This document shows positions 30,871 to 40,016 of a stretch of DNA of 64,000 nucleotides, piece after piece. Source of the DNA: Streptomyces ferrugineus (GTDB lineage: Bacteria > Actinomycetota > Actinomycetes > Streptomycetales > Streptomycetaceae); the NCBI RefSeq assembly GCF_015160855.1, contig NZ_CP063373.1:992001-1056000 (forward strand). The letters are read 5' to 3'. A program made the position numbers and the translations under genes. The notes under the pieces were generated by a model. That model was not told where the DNA came from. It searched no databases and saw nothing but the letters and a program-made list of their open reading frames with translations. The first letter of the stretch is position 1. Every line of letters begins with the position of its first letter.

Positions 30871-30939
30871 TTCGTGTGCGCTCATGCCTGCTCACAGGCC
30901 CGTTCATGCCCACATTGGAACTTGATCACGCCCGATTGA

Positions 30940-31012
30940 GCCCGAACCTGTTTACTTTCCGGAAATCCGGGCGTAGCCTCCGGGGCGAAACCACAAGTTC
31001 GGGCACAGTTCG
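30940..31012 (+). promoter_or_regulatory. fruRKA promoter with GTTCGG half-sites
   Basis: TTTACT (30951-30956) and TAGCCT (30974-30979), 17 bp apart, form a plausible HrdB-type promoter 47 bases before the fruR start. GCCCGAACCTG (30940-30950) is the inverted match (10 of 11) of CAAGTTCGGGC (30994-31004), and another GTTCGG follows at 31008-31013. The half-sites bracket the promoter, as expected for a DeoR-type repressor that loops or occupies both flanks. Confidence 0.45.
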
Positions 31013-31025
31013 GAGGCGAACGGAC

Positions 31026-31787
31026 ATGTACGCACCGGAGCGGCAGCAGGAGATCCTCCGGCTCGCCCGTGACGGCGGCCGAGTGGACGTCCTGTCGCTG
31101 GCCGAGGAGTTCCAGGTGACGGCGGAGACGATCCGCCGGGACCTGAAGGCCCTCGACCGCGCCGGGCTCGTGCGCCGTGTGCACGGTGGTGCGATCCCGG
31201 TCGGGCGCCTGGACTTCGAGCCGGACCTCACCGAGCGGGAGTCGACCGCGGCCGACGAGAAGGACCGGATCGCCAAGGCGGCCGTCGCCGAGCTGCCCAC
31301 CGAGGGCACGATGATCCTCGACGCCGGTACGACGGTGGCCCGCCTCGCCGGCGCGCTGCCGCTGGAGGCGTCCCTCACCGTCGTCACCCACAGCCTGCCC
31401 ATCGCGGCCCGCCTCGCGGACCACCCCGGCATCCAGCTCCATCTGATCGGGGGGCGGGTACGGCACCGTACGCGCGCCGCCGTGGACGCCTGGGCGCTGC
31501 GCGCATACGGCGAGATCCGCGCCGACGTCCTGTTCGTCGCGGCCAACGGCTTCTCCGCCGAGCACGGTCTGACCACCCCCGACCTCGCCGAGGCCGCGGT
31601 CAAGCGCGCGGCCGTGGCCGCGGCCCGCCGCGTGGTGCTGCTCGCCGACTCCTCCAAGCACGGCCAGGAGCACTTCGCCCGCTTCGGCGACCTGAGCGAC
31701 GTGGACCTGCTGATCACCGACAGCGGGCTGAGCCCCGAAGACGCCTCCGCCATAGAGCGCGGCGGCACGGAAGTAGTGCGCGCATGA
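31026..31787 (+). CDS. fruR: DeoR-family regulator of the fructose operon
   Basis: 253 residues from the ATG at 31026. The N-terminal DeoR HTH is MYAPERQQEILRLARDGGRVDVLSLAEEFQVTAETIRRDLKALDRAGLVRRVHGGA. The sensor domain has MILDAGTTVARLAGAL, LHLIGGRVRHRTRAAVDAWA and ADVLFVAANGFSAEHGLTTPDLAEA, the sugar-phosphate binding pattern that in this group sees fructose-1-phosphate. Its stop overlaps the fruK start (ATGA), so regulator, kinase and transporter form one coupled operon that is presumably derepressed by fructose-1-phosphate. Confidence 0.92.
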   Translation: MYAPERQQEILRLARDGGRVDVLSLAEEFQVTAETIRRDLKALDRAGLVRRVHGGAIPVGRLDFEPDLTERESTAADEKDRIAKAAVAELPTEGTMILDAGTTVARLAGALPLEASLTVVTHSLPIAARLADHPGIQLHLIGGRVRHRTRAAVDAWALRAYGEIRADVLFVAANGFSAEHGLTTPDLAEAAVKRAAVAAARRVVLLADSSKHGQEHFARFGDLSDVDLLITDSGLSPEDASAIERGGTEVVRA

Positions 31788-32731
31788 TCCTCACCGTCAC
31801 CCCGAACCCGTCCCTGGACCGCACCTACGAGGTCCCCTCCCTCGACCGCGGCGAGGTCATCCGCGCCACCGGCGAGCGCATGGACCCGGGCGGCAAGGGC
31901 GTGAACGTCTCGCGCGCGGTGGCGGCCGCCGGACAGCGCACGGTCGCGGTCCTGCCCCTGGGCGGCGCGCCCGGCGCACTCGTCGCCGACCTGCTCGACG
32001 CGCAGGGCATCGAGGTGGCGCCGGTCCCGGTCGCCGGGGCCACCCGCTCCAACATCGCGCTCGCGGAGTCGGACGGGGTGCTGACGAAGATCAACGCACC
32101 CGGGCCCGAACTGTCCGCGGCCGAGCAGGAACTGCTGCTGGAGACGGTGCGCGAGCAGTCGCACGACGCGGACTGGATCGCCTGCTGCGGCAGCCTGCCG
32201 CGCGGACTCGCCCCCTCCTGGTACGCCGACGTGGTCACGCGGGCGCACTCCGGTGGCGCGCGGATCGCGCTGGACACCTCCGGTCCCGCGCTCCTCGAAG
32301 CGCTGCGGGCGCGGCCCGACGTGGTCAAGCCGAACGCCGAGGAGCTCGCGGAGGCGGTCGGGCGCCCCCTGGTCACCGTGGGCGACGCGGTGAAGGCGGC
32401 CGAGGAGTTGCGCGAGATGGGCGCACGCGCCGTGCTCGCGAGCCTGGGCGCCGACGGACAGCTCCTCGTCGACGACGCCGGTGCCTGGTTCGGCAGCGCC
32501 CGCGTGGACGTCGTGCGCAGCAATGTCGGCGCCGGCGACTCCTCCCTCGCCGGCTTCCTGATCGCCGGGGGCAGCGGGCCCGAGGCGCTGGCCTCCGCCG
32601 TCGCCCACGGCGCGGCGGCCGTACAGCTCCCCGGCAGCGTGATGCCCTCGCCGGCGGAGCTGGACCTGGCGGCGGTGACGGTCACGGCCGAGGTGCCGGT
32701 GGATCGCGTACTGAAGGAGCCGGTGTCATGA
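31784..32731 (+). CDS. fruK: 1-phosphofructokinase
   Basis: The 315-residue PfkB-family kinase phosphorylates fructose-1-phosphate, delivered by the PTS, to fructose-1,6-bisphosphate. Motifs are MILTVTPNPSLDRTY, the PfkB signature 1 region DPGGKGVNVSRAVAAAG, VKPNAEELAEAVG and signature 2 SNVGAGDSSLAGFL, whose aspartate is the catalytic base. The last codons contain AAGGAG, which doubles as a ribosome binding site for the following ATG at 32728. Confidence 0.96.
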   Translation: MILTVTPNPSLDRTYEVPSLDRGEVIRATGERMDPGGKGVNVSRAVAAAGQRTVAVLPLGGAPGALVADLLDAQGIEVAPVPVAGATRSNIALAESDGVLTKINAPGPELSAAEQELLLETVREQSHDADWIACCGSLPRGLAPSWYADVVTRAHSGGARIALDTSGPALLEALRARPDVVKPNAEELAEAVGRPLVTVGDAVKAAEELREMGARAVLASLGADGQLLVDDAGAWFGSARVDVVRSNVGAGDSSLAGFLIAGGSGPEALASAVAHGAAAVQLPGSVMPSPAELDLAAVTVTAEVPVDRVLKEPVS

Positions 32732-32982
32732 CGAGTGTCGCAATTGTCACAGTTCTTGCCGATCGGTTCGTCGAGCGGCGAAGCTCGCTGTTACTCACGG
32801 CCAAAGACGGACGGCAGGGCCTCCTGAGCCGCTCTGCCGCCCGGAGGAGGCGGGACTTCCCCGACCCCGCCTCCTCCACCCCCAGCCCCCACAGCAGTCC
32901 CGCCACCCCCCATGGCACCCCCGTCCCCTTCCCCGCCCACCAGACTCCCCGGGCGATACGCGTGCGAAGGAGCCCGCGATGA
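32728..32982 (+). CDS. Small bridging ORF between fruK and fruA (hypothetical)
   Basis: An 84-codon frame starts with ATGA overlapping the fruK stop, has AAGGAG eight bases upstream, and ends with a TGA overlapping the fruA ATG (ATGA). It thus fills the whole 247-base gap with 4-base overlaps at both ends. The product (MTSVAIVTVLADRFVERRSS and so on) is basic, then Pro/Ser/Thr-rich, with no known domain. Ribosomes moving through it would couple fruK to fruA translation. It may be a translated spacer with no functional product; the low-complexity C-terminus argues for that. Confidence 0.4.
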   Translation: MTSVAIVTVLADRFVERRSSLLLTAKDGRQGLLSRSAARRRRDFPDPASSTPSPHSSPATPHGTPVPFPAHQTPRAIRVRRSPR

Positions 32983-35018
32983 GCGACATGATCACCGCGG
33001 ACCTGGTCGATCTCGACCTGTCCGCCGACACCAAGGAGGCGGCGGCGCGCGCCCTCGCCGAGCGCATGGTGGCCCTGGGCCGGGTGACCGACCTGGAGGG
33101 CTTCCTCGCCGACGTGGCCGCCCGCGAGGCACAGATGCCGACCGGCCTCGACGGCGGCATCGGCATCCCGCACTGCCGCAGCGAGCACGTCACCGAGCCG
33201 ACGCTCGCCTTCGGGCGCAGCGCCGCCGGCATCGACTTCGGCGCGGCGGACGGCCCCGCCGACCTGATCTTCCTGATCGCGGCCCCGGCGGGCGCGGACG
33301 ACGCCCATCTGACGATCCTGTCGTCGCTGGCCAGGCAGCTGATGAACACCGAGTTCACGGACGCGCTGCGCTCGGCGGGCGACGCGGCGTCGGCGGCGGC
33401 GCTGATCCGGGGCGAGGAGCCGCCGGCCGCCGCTTCGGAAGAACCCGCAGACTCCGTGGCGTCGTCGGTGGCGGCCTCCTCCGACGACGCCACGGGAACC
33501 ACCACCGACGCCTCCGACGAGCGCCCCTTCCGCATCGTCGCCGTCACCTCCTGCCCGACCGGCATCGCCCACACCTACATGGCGGCCGAGTCGCTGGAGA
33601 ACGCGGGCCGTGAGGCGGGCGTCGAGGTCGTCGTCGAGACACAGGGCTCGGCCGGCTTCACCCGGCTCGACCCGGCCGTCATCGCGGCGGCGGACGGTGT
33701 GATCTTCGCCCACGACGTGGCCGTACGGGAGAAGAGCCGGTTCGCCGGCAAGCCGACCGTCGACACCGGTGTGAAGGCGGGCATCAACCGCCCCGCCGAA
33801 CTCATCGCCGAGGTCCGCGAGAAGGCGGCCCGCGGCGAGGTCACCGCGGCGGCCGGGCCGGGCACCCCCGTGGAGCGCACCGGCGAGCCCGGCGAGGGCT
33901 ACGGCACCAAGCTGCGCAAGTGGCTGATGTCCGGCGTGAGCTACATGGTGCCGTTCGTCGCGGCCGGCGGTCTGCTGATCGCCCTCGGCTTCGCGATCGG
34001 CGGCTACCAGATCAACGAGGCCAAGTCGGTCACCGAGCACTTCGACTGGGGCCAGGTCGACAGCTGGGGCGCGCTGCTGTTCCAGATCGGCGCGGCGGCC
34101 TTCGGCTTCCTCGTCCCGGTCCTCGCCGGATACATCGCCTACGGCATGGCCGACCGGCCGGGACTCGTGCCCGGCTTCGTCGGCGGCGCGATCTCCGTCA
34201 CGATCGGCGCCGGATTCCTCGGCGGTCTGGTCGCCGGTCTGATCGCCGGTGGTGTGGTCCTCGGCATCCAGCGCGTCAACATCCCACCGGTGCTGCGCGG
34301 CATCATGCCGGTGGTGGTGATCCCGCTGGTCTCCTCGATCGCCGTCGGCTTCCTGATGTTCGTGGTGATCGGCAAGCCGATCGCCGAGGCGCAGAAGGGC
34401 CTGACCGACTGGCTGAACGGTCTCTCCGGCACCAACGCCGTCCTGCTCGGCATCCTGCTCGGCCTGATGATGTGCTTCGACCTCGGCGGCCCGGTCAACA
34501 AGGTGGCCTACACCTTCGCGACGGCCGGCATCTCGGTCGCCGCCCCCAGCGACTCCGCGATGAAGATCATGGCCGCCGTGATGGCCGCGGGCATGGTCCC
34601 GCCGCTGGGCATGGCCCTGGCGACCTTCGTCCGCAAGCGCCTGTTCACCACCGCCGAGCGCGAGAACGGCAAGGCCGCCGTGGTCCTGGGCGCCTCCTTC
34701 ATCTCCGAGGGCGCGATCCCGTTCGCCGCGGCCGACCCGCTGCGCGTGATCCCCGCCTCCATGGCGGGCGGCGCGGTCACCGGCGCGCTGACCATGGCCT
34801 TCGGCTCGACCCTGCGCGCCCCGCACGGCGGCATCTGGGTCACCTTCCTGATCGGCAAGCCGTTCCTCTACCTGCTGGCCATCGCGGCCGGTACGGCGGT
34901 CACGGCGGGCCTGGTCATCCTGCTGAAGGGCATGCGCAAGACGGCACCCGACGGCACTGCGGCCGCCAAGTCCCCGGCGGTCGCGGGCGCGGAGGCCAAG
35001 CAGCCGGTGGCGGCGTAA
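32979..35018 (+). CDS. fruA: PTS fructose transporter subunit EIIABC
   Basis: A 679-residue fusion that imports and phosphorylates fructose to fructose-1-phosphate. EIIA covers about 1-150 (GIPHCRS, phospho-histidine). An acidic Ser/Ala linker of about 40 residues follows, then EIIB about 183-280 (VTSCPTGIAHTYMAAE, phospho-cysteine). EIIC runs from about 310 to 650 with roughly nine spans, starting LMSGVSYMVPFVAAGGLLIALGF and including the GPVNKVAYTF loop and SEGAIPFAA. Phosphate would come from EI/HPr encoded elsewhere. The C-terminus is an Ala/Lys-rich tail. A 13-bp hairpin follows at 35089. Confidence 0.96.
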   Translation: MSDMITADLVDLDLSADTKEAAARALAERMVALGRVTDLEGFLADVAAREAQMPTGLDGGIGIPHCRSEHVTEPTLAFGRSAAGIDFGAADGPADLIFLIAAPAGADDAHLTILSSLARQLMNTEFTDALRSAGDAASAAALIRGEEPPAAASEEPADSVASSVAASSDDATGTTTDASDERPFRIVAVTSCPTGIAHTYMAAESLENAGREAGVEVVVETQGSAGFTRLDPAVIAAADGVIFAHDVAVREKSRFAGKPTVDTGVKAGINRPAELIAEVREKAARGEVTAAAGPGTPVERTGEPGEGYGTKLRKWLMSGVSYMVPFVAAGGLLIALGFAIGGYQINEAKSVTEHFDWGQVDSWGALLFQIGAAAFGFLVPVLAGYIAYGMADRPGLVPGFVGGAISVTIGAGFLGGLVAGLIAGGVVLGIQRVNIPPVLRGIMPVVVIPLVSSIAVGFLMFVVIGKPIAEAQKGLTDWLNGLSGTNAVLLGILLGLMMCFDLGGPVNKVAYTFATAGISVAAPSDSAMKIMAAVMAAGMVPPLGMALATFVRKRLFTTAERENGKAAVVLGASFISEGAIPFAAADPLRVIPASMAGGAVTGALTMAFGSTLRAPHGGIWVTFLIGKPFLYLLAIAAGTAVTAGLVILLKGMRKTAPDGTAAAKSPAVAGAEAKQPVAA

Positions 35019-35088
35019 GCCCTCCGCCGGACAGGCCGCCCGCTTGTCCCTTTGGGGCGCTGTGAGTTGTTCACGGCACCTGCGAGAT

Positions 35089-35126
35089 ACATCACGGTCC
35101 GGGCCCTTCGGCTCGGACCGTGATGT
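35089..35126 (+). terminator. Hairpin terminator of the fructose operon
   Basis: ACATCACGGTCCG (35089-35101) pairs perfectly with CGGACCGTGATGT (35114-35126) around a 12-base loop. No U-run follows. It lies 70 bases past the fruA stop. Confidence 0.75.
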
Positions 35127-35138
35127 CTACTGGGGCGT

Positions 35139-35393
35139 ATGCCGGAAAACGTCTCGATGCTCCAGCTCCTGGGCCCCGTCGTGCTCGCCCTGGCGGCCGC
35201 GCTGTGGGTGACGGGACTGATCCGCCTGCTGCGCCGCCCCCGCCCGGTGCACCCCCGACGGGCCACCGACCAGAAGCTCTCCGGCCTTCCGCCCCAGCGG
35301 CAGACCGCCCCCGACCGGGAGTCCGTCGAACTCACCCCGGCGGAACGGGACGCCTTCGCGGGCCTGGTGCGCCGCCTCGACGACGGCCGCTGA
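35139..35393 (+). CDS. Small single-span membrane protein, unknown function
   Basis: 84 residues: one hydrophobic span (about 8-30, LLGPVVLALAAALWVTGLIRLL), then a basic Pro/Arg stretch and a soluble tail (VELTPAERDAFAGLVRRLDDG). It begins 12 bases after the fruA terminator. No strong ribosome site is seen at the ATG. The codon use is Streptomyces-like and the tail resembles conserved short actinomycete proteins, but I cannot name a family. Confidence 0.6.
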   Translation: MPENVSMLQLLGPVVLALAAALWVTGLIRLLRRPRPVHPRRATDQKLSGLPPQRQTAPDRESVELTPAERDAFAGLVRRLDDGR

Positions 35394-35418
35394 GCACGGA
35401 GCCCGCGCCAGGGCTGCC

Positions 35419-36165
35419 CTACGGCACCTGCGCCGCCCGGCGCTCCATCGCGTCGCGTGCCGCGTCCTCGCTGACGTACACCTCGCACATGTGCCGCCCG
35501 TCGGGCGTCGCCGTGTGCTCGACCTCCCAGAGGGAGACCTCCTCGCCGTCGCACAGCAGAAAGGCGTGCTCGTAGAGCGCGAAGCACAGCCCGGCGCGGC
35601 CCGCACGGCACGGGCGCCCGAAGGCCTGCGTGATCTGGTGCGCGCACGCCGTGGCCAGTAACGCGGCCGTCTCCGTGCCCGGCCGGTCGGCGTTCTCCGC
35701 CCGGCGCAGCAACCGGCGGGCATGGTCCGGCGAGTCGTCCGGCACATACGCGTGCCGGGGCGCGGGGATCGGCGACAACTGCACCGTCACCGGCAGCTCG
35801 AAGTCCGGCGCGTCCGGCGGCAGCGGCAGCCGCGCGGTCGCGGCGCGCAGCTCCTCCTCGTCGGCGTACACCTCGTGCTGCGGTTCGCGGCCGCGCGCGG
35901 TGTTGTGCACGAGTTCCCACAGGGTGAGCGCCGAGCCGTCGGCGAGCAGCCAGGTGTGCCGATACGTCTCGCGGTGCAGCCCGGCGCTGTGGTGCGCGGA
36001 GTGCAGCGAGCTGTCATGAGCCAGCGCACAGTCGAGCCGCCGTATCGCCTCGTCGGGCAACTCGAAGGAGTTCAGGGCGCGGCCGAGGAGTCGCGCGAGG
36101 TGCTCCTCCGGAGACTCCGGCGACTCGGGTGGTTCGTACGCTGCCGTCTCGTACGGAACGCTCAA
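35419..36165 (-). CDS. DUF6227-family protein
   Basis: The soluble 248-residue protein contains two related halves, each with a HxxxLLxDGxxxxLWExxHxx pattern: TYRHTWLLADGSALTLWELVHNTARG and LYEHAFLLCDGEEVSLWEVEHTATPDG. It has long been annotated in Streptomyces as a family of unknown function (DUF6227). The N-terminus is acidic (EPPESPESPEEHL). There is no export signal or catalytic motif I can point to. The internal duplication suggests a ligand-binding or scaffold role. Confidence 0.85.
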   Translation of the reverse strand: MSVPYETAAYEPPESPESPEEHLARLLGRALNSFELPDEAIRRLDCALAHDSSLHSAHHSAGLHRETYRHTWLLADGSALTLWELVHNTARGREPQHEVYADEEELRAATARLPLPPDAPDFELPVTVQLSPIPAPRHAYVPDDSPDHARRLLRRAENADRPGTETAALLATACAHQITQAFGRPCRAGRAGLCFALYEHAFLLCDGEEVSLWEVEHTATPDGRHMCEVYVSEDAARDAMERRAAQVP

Positions 36166-36343
36166 GGCTTCTCCCGGCGTTGCTGCATGTCACCTTGTGG
36201 GTGCATACCGTAGCCCCTCGGTCGGACATCATGTCCGGGAACCGAGAAAACGTACGTCCGGTAAAACGCTCGGGCCGCGCGAGAAGTTCCCGCGCGGCCC
36301 GACGAACTGTCAAGAATCCCTGCTCGGACACTACTTCAGTGGA

Positions 36344-37576
36344 TCAGACGGCACTCCCCGCGACCCACTGGCTCCACGCCATGTTCCAGCCGTTGAGCCC
36401 GTTGTCCGGCGTCACGGTCTTGTCGGGGGAGTTCTTGACGATCACCACGTCGCCGAGGATCGAGTTGTCGTAGAACCACTTGGAGGGCGTGTCCCCCTGT
36501 CCGCCCCGGACATCCTGCAGGCCGACGCAGCCGTGGCTGGTGCCCTGTCGCCCGAAGGGCGGGTTGCCCTTGTTGTACCAGTAGTTGCCGTGGATGAAGG
36601 TGCCCGACTGCGTCAGCCGCATCGCGTGCGGCACATCGGGGATGTCGTACGCGTTGGCGAGGCCGACGGTCCTGCTGTCCATCCGCAGCTTCGTGAACTT
36701 CTCGGAGATCACCATCTGCCCGTTGTACGTGGTGAACTCCGCGCTGCCCGCCGAGATCGGCACCGACTTGACCGTGCTGCCGTCGCGCACCACCGTCATC
36801 GTCTGCGTGTTGACGTCGACCGTGGAGACCTGCGAGCGCCCGACGGTGAAGGTGACCGTCTTCTTCTGCACCCCGTAGACGCCGTTCGCGCCCTCGACGC
36901 CGTCCAGGTCGATCTTCATCGTGACCTTGGAGCCGGCCTTCCAGTACTCCTCGGGCCGGAAGTCGAGCCGCTGGGTGCCGAACCAGTGCCCGACCACCTT
37001 CTGCCCACTGCTGGAGGTGACCGTGATGTGCGACTGCACGGCCTTCTTGTCGCTGATCGCCTTGTCGAAGCTGAAGGACACCGGCATCCCGACGCCGACC
37101 GTGGTGCCGCCGTCGGGAGTGTACGTCCCGATGAAGCTGTTGGCCGAGGAGACCGTGGTGAAGGTGGAGTCGGCGGCGGTGGTGCGCCCTTCCCCGTCCT
37201 TCGCGGTGGCCGCTATCTCGTACTTCGTCCCCCGCTCGAGCTGTTCCTTCGGCTTCCAGCCGGTCCCGTCGGCGGACAGCGAACCGGGCACGTCCTGCCC
37301 GCTGTCCGCCGCCTTCATCGTCACCTCGGTCAGCTTGCCGCCGCTGACCTTCACGCCGGTCGTGTTGATCGACGCCCCGGTCGAGCCGTCCTTCGCCGAG
37401 ATCGCTATCTTCGCGGCGGACGTCCTGGCGGAGTCGCCGCCCTTGTCGCCGTTGTCGGCATTGGCGCTGCCACCGCAGGCGGTGAGCGTCAGGGCGCCGA
37501 TCATCAGGGCGGCACAGGCCCCCAGTGCGCGCCGCGCTGTTATGTCCGGCGTTGTCACGAGCTGCTCCATCTTCAT
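36344..37576 (-). CDS. L,D-transpeptidase lipoprotein (YkuD, Ig-like domains)
   Basis: A protein of about 410 residues that makes 3-3 cross-links in peptidoglycan or attaches proteins to it. A signal with lipobox LTAC (near residue 33) gives a lipid anchor. A Ser/Thr/Asp-rich region is followed by two Ig-like modules (about 60-250), as in mycobacterial LdtMt2-type enzymes. The YkuD domain holds FIHGNYWYNKGNPPFGRQGTSHGCVGL, with His and Cys of the HxxxSHGC site. The C-terminus ends NGWNMAWSQWVAGSAV, a Trp-rich cap seen in these enzymes. The start is taken at the second of several close ATGs and is not certain. Confidence 0.92.
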   Translation of the reverse strand: MKMEQLVTTPDITARRALGACAALMIGALTLTACGGSANADNGDKGGDSARTSAAKIAISAKDGSTGASINTTGVKVSGGKLTEVTMKAADSGQDVPGSLSADGTGWKPKEQLERGTKYEIAATAKDGEGRTTAADSTFTTVSSANSFIGTYTPDGGTTVGVGMPVSFSFDKAISDKKAVQSHITVTSSSGQKVVGHWFGTQRLDFRPEEYWKAGSKVTMKIDLDGVEGANGVYGVQKKTVTFTVGRSQVSTVDVNTQTMTVVRDGSTVKSVPISAGSAEFTTYNGQMVISEKFTKLRMDSRTVGLANAYDIPDVPHAMRLTQSGTFIHGNYWYNKGNPPFGRQGTSHGCVGLQDVRGGQGDTPSKWFYDNSILGDVVIVKNSPDKTVTPDNGLNGWNMAWSQWVAGSAV

Positions 37577-37720
37577 GCGGTCTGCGGGATCCGTTCCGTT
37601 CCACGGTGGAAGAGGCCACCGCCGCCGGAGCGGGTTCCCAGCGTTCGCGGTGAATGCCATCACGTGACAGAACCGCGACAATCGCCGCACGGAGCAGACG
37701 CCTCCGCCTCAACTCGCCCG

Positions 37721-38749
37721 CTACGCCTCCCCGTACAGCTCCCCGTACGACGGCCACACCCCGCCCGGCCCGGCCACCGACTCGGCCGCGCGCACGGCCC
37801 GTACGATCGCCCGGGTCACCGCGTCCGCGCCGGCCGCGAGGAGGCCGTTGAGCGCGAGCGGATTCCCGGCGTCCAGCGGGCGCTGACCGGTGGCCAGCGT
37901 GAACACGGTGTCCCCGTCGTGGAGCAGATGCACGGGTCGTACCGCCCGAGCGATCCCGTCATGTGCCGTACCCGCCAGCTTCTGTGCCTGCGCCTTCGAC
38001 AGGTCCGCGTCGGTGGCGACGACCGCGAGCGTCGTGTTCAGCGGTGGCAGCGCGTTCTTCTCCGCGAGCTCGGCGAGGCGCCGGCGTGCGGCCTCGTGGA
38101 CGTGCGCCTCCGGGTATGGCACGCGCCCCTGGAACAACTCCCCGTACAGCACACCGGTTTCCGGATCCACGACCGCCCCAGCCGCGTTGGCCACCACCAG
38201 CGCGGCCACCGTCACCCCCGAGTCGAGCACCGTGCTCGCGGTGCCGATCCCGCCCTTGACCGGGCCCACGGTGGCTCCCGTACCGGCGCCCACACAGCCC
38301 TCCGGCACCGCGGCGCCCGCCTCGCTCGCCGCGGCCGCCTCGACCGCAGCCCGCCCGGTGGCCGCGTCCGGCCTGGCCCGGAAGTCGCCGCCGCGGCCGA
38401 GGTCGAAGACACAGGCGGCGGGCACCACGGGCACGACATGCGCCGGATCCACCCCCACCCGCACCCCGCGCCGCTGTTCCTCCAGCCAGGCCATCACCCC
38501 GGACGCCGCGTCGAGCCCGTACGCGCTGCCGCCGGTCAGCACGATCGCCTCGACCTTCTGCACCAGGTTGCGCGGATCGAGCGCGTCGGTCTCCTTGGTA
38601 CCGGGCCCGCCGCCGCGCACGTCCACCGCGGCGACGGCACCGCCCTCGGGTGCCAGCACCACCGTGGTGCCGGTGAGCCAACCGTCGCCGGTACGCGTCG
38701 CGTGCCCCACCCGCAGCCCCGCGACATCTGTCAGAGCGTCAACTGTCAT
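37721..38749 (-). CDS. P1-family (DmpA/NylC-like) peptidase
   Basis: 342 residues, an Ntn-type autoprocessing hydrolase. It starts DVAGLRVGHATRTGDGWLTGTTVVL and shows VDVRGGGPGTKETDALDPRNLV, EAIVLTGGSAYGLDAASGVM and VGAGTGATVG. The probable self-cleavage point is the Asn-Thr in LPPLNTTLAVVATDADL, the new N-terminal threonine being the nucleophile as in NylC. Members act as aminopeptidases or cleave amide oligomers; the substrate here is unknown. It is cytoplasmic, with no signal. It is probably transcribed with the membrane gene behind it at 38778, 28 bases away. Confidence 0.9.
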   Translation of the reverse strand: MTVDALTDVAGLRVGHATRTGDGWLTGTTVVLAPEGGAVAAVDVRGGGPGTKETDALDPRNLVQKVEAIVLTGGSAYGLDAASGVMAWLEEQRRGVRVGVDPAHVVPVVPAACVFDLGRGGDFRARPDAATGRAAVEAAAASEAGAAVPEGCVGAGTGATVGPVKGGIGTASTVLDSGVTVAALVVANAAGAVVDPETGVLYGELFQGRVPYPEAHVHEAARRRLAELAEKNALPPLNTTLAVVATDADLSKAQAQKLAGTAHDGIARAVRPVHLLHDGDTVFTLATGQRPLDAGNPLALNGLLAAGADAVTRAIVRAVRAAESVAGPGGVWPSYGELYGEA

Positions 38750-38777
38750 GGGGCCAGTCTCGTCCGGACCGGGCCGG

Positions 38778-40016
38778 TCAGGCGACCGGCGCTCGCGCCG
38801 CCGTCTCGCGCTCCCGGGCCGTCGTGCGCGCCGTCAGAGTCTCGCCGGTCGCCACCGTCAGGGCGCAGACGAGACCGGCCGCGAGCACCGCCCACTCGCC
38901 CAGGAACGTGCAGCAGATCACCAGCAGGGCCGCGGTCGGCAGCACCAGCTGCTGGGCGATGCCCACCTTGAAGTGACGCGAGTGCAGCGCCCAGACGGTG
39001 AGCAGATACAGCGCCGTCGGCAGGGTCACCGCCGCCGACGCGGACAGCGTCGAGATGTGCGCCTTGCCCACGGACTGCTCGACCGCCACCTCCAGCCCCG
39101 CGCCGATCGCGGCAGCCGAGGCGAAGACGACGTAGTGGCCGTAACCCCACAGGAACGCCTGCCTGTTGGATCTCAGATGACCGTGGATCGGCACCACGAA
39201 GTAGATCCACCAGGCAGCGAAGATGATCAGCAGCCCGCCCGCGGCGATCGGCAGCAGTTCGCCCAGCGCGTCCTCCTCGTCGATGCCCGTCTTCACGGCG
39301 ACCGTGGCTGCCGCGATGGTCTCGCCGAGCACGATGATCGTGAACAGCCCGTACCGCTCGGCGATGTGGTGCGGGTGCCAGGACGTGGGCTGGACCTTCT
39401 CCGCGTACACCGGCACGCACATCTCCAGGACCGCCATCACCACGAACACCGCGACCAGGGTGTCCTCGGGCAGCACCACGAGGCCGACCCAGCCGATCTG
39501 GCACAGCAGCACACCGCCGGCGTACCGCAGGGCCATCCGGCGTTCCCTGCCCTCACTCGACCCGGCCACGCGCAGCCACTGCGACACCAGGGCGAGCCGC
39601 ATGATCACATAGCCCACCAGCACCGCCTGGTACTCGTGGTCCTCGAACGCCCGGGAGACCCCGGCCGCCAGCACCAGCACACCGGCGATCTGGATCAGCG
39701 TGACGACCCGGTAGAGCACGTCGTCGTTGTCGTAGGCCGAGGCGAACCACGTGAAGTTCATCCACGCCCACCAGATGGCGAAGAACACCATCGCGTAGTT
39801 GAGGATGCCCTCGCCCGCATGGCCCTCGGCGACCGCGTGCACCAACTGGATGCCCGCCTGGGCGATGGCCACGACGAAGCACAGGTCGAAGAAGAGCTCC
39901 AGCGGAGTGGCGGACCGGTGTGCCTCACCGCGGCCACGGGCGGTGAGCCTGCGCAGCGGGCTGCGGTGCGCGGGCGGGCGGGGGGAGTCCGGCGCGGGAG
40001 TGGAACTGGACGTCAT
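38778..40016 (-). CDS. Low-temperature requirement A (LtrA)-family membrane protein
   Basis: 412 residues, with about eleven hydrophobic spans after a Pro-rich start. The family signature is ATPLELFFDLCFVVAIAQAG near residue 37, then IWWAWMNFTWFASAYDNDDVLYR and HIAERYGLFTIIVLGETIAA. LtrA was named in Listeria, where mutation prevents growth in the cold; the molecular function is unknown. The ATG at 40016 is the first sensible start. The frame stays open far upstream but that part is unrelated sequence. Confidence 0.92.
   Translation of the reverse strand: MTSSSTPAPDSPRPPAHRSPLRRLTARGRGEAHRSATPLELFFDLCFVVAIAQAGIQLVHAVAEGHAGEGILNYAMVFFAIWWAWMNFTWFASAYDNDDVLYRVVTLIQIAGVLVLAAGVSRAFEDHEYQAVLVGYVIMRLALVSQWLRVAGSSEGRERRMALRYAGGVLLCQIGWVGLVVLPEDTLVAVFVVMAVLEMCVPVYAEKVQPTSWHPHHIAERYGLFTIIVLGETIAAATVAVKTGIDEEDALGELLPIAAGGLLIIFAAWWIYFVVPIHGHLRSNRQAFLWGYGHYVVFASAAAIGAGLEVAVEQSVGKAHISTLSASAAVTLPTALYLLTVWALHSRHFKVGIAQQLVLPTAALLVICCTFLGEWAVLAAGLVCALTVATGETLTARTTARERETAARAPVA

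Noticed and set aside
21000..35000. Biosynthetic gene cluster suggested by two exporters, regulators and oxygenase
   Set aside because: No PKS, NRPS, terpene or other scaffold gene is present; the order matches the housekeeping core around hrdD and fruRKA.
36197..38971. 924-codon plus-strand frame
   Set aside because: Antisense to DUF6227 leader, L,D-transpeptidase and DmpA-type genes, all of which have firm family matches.
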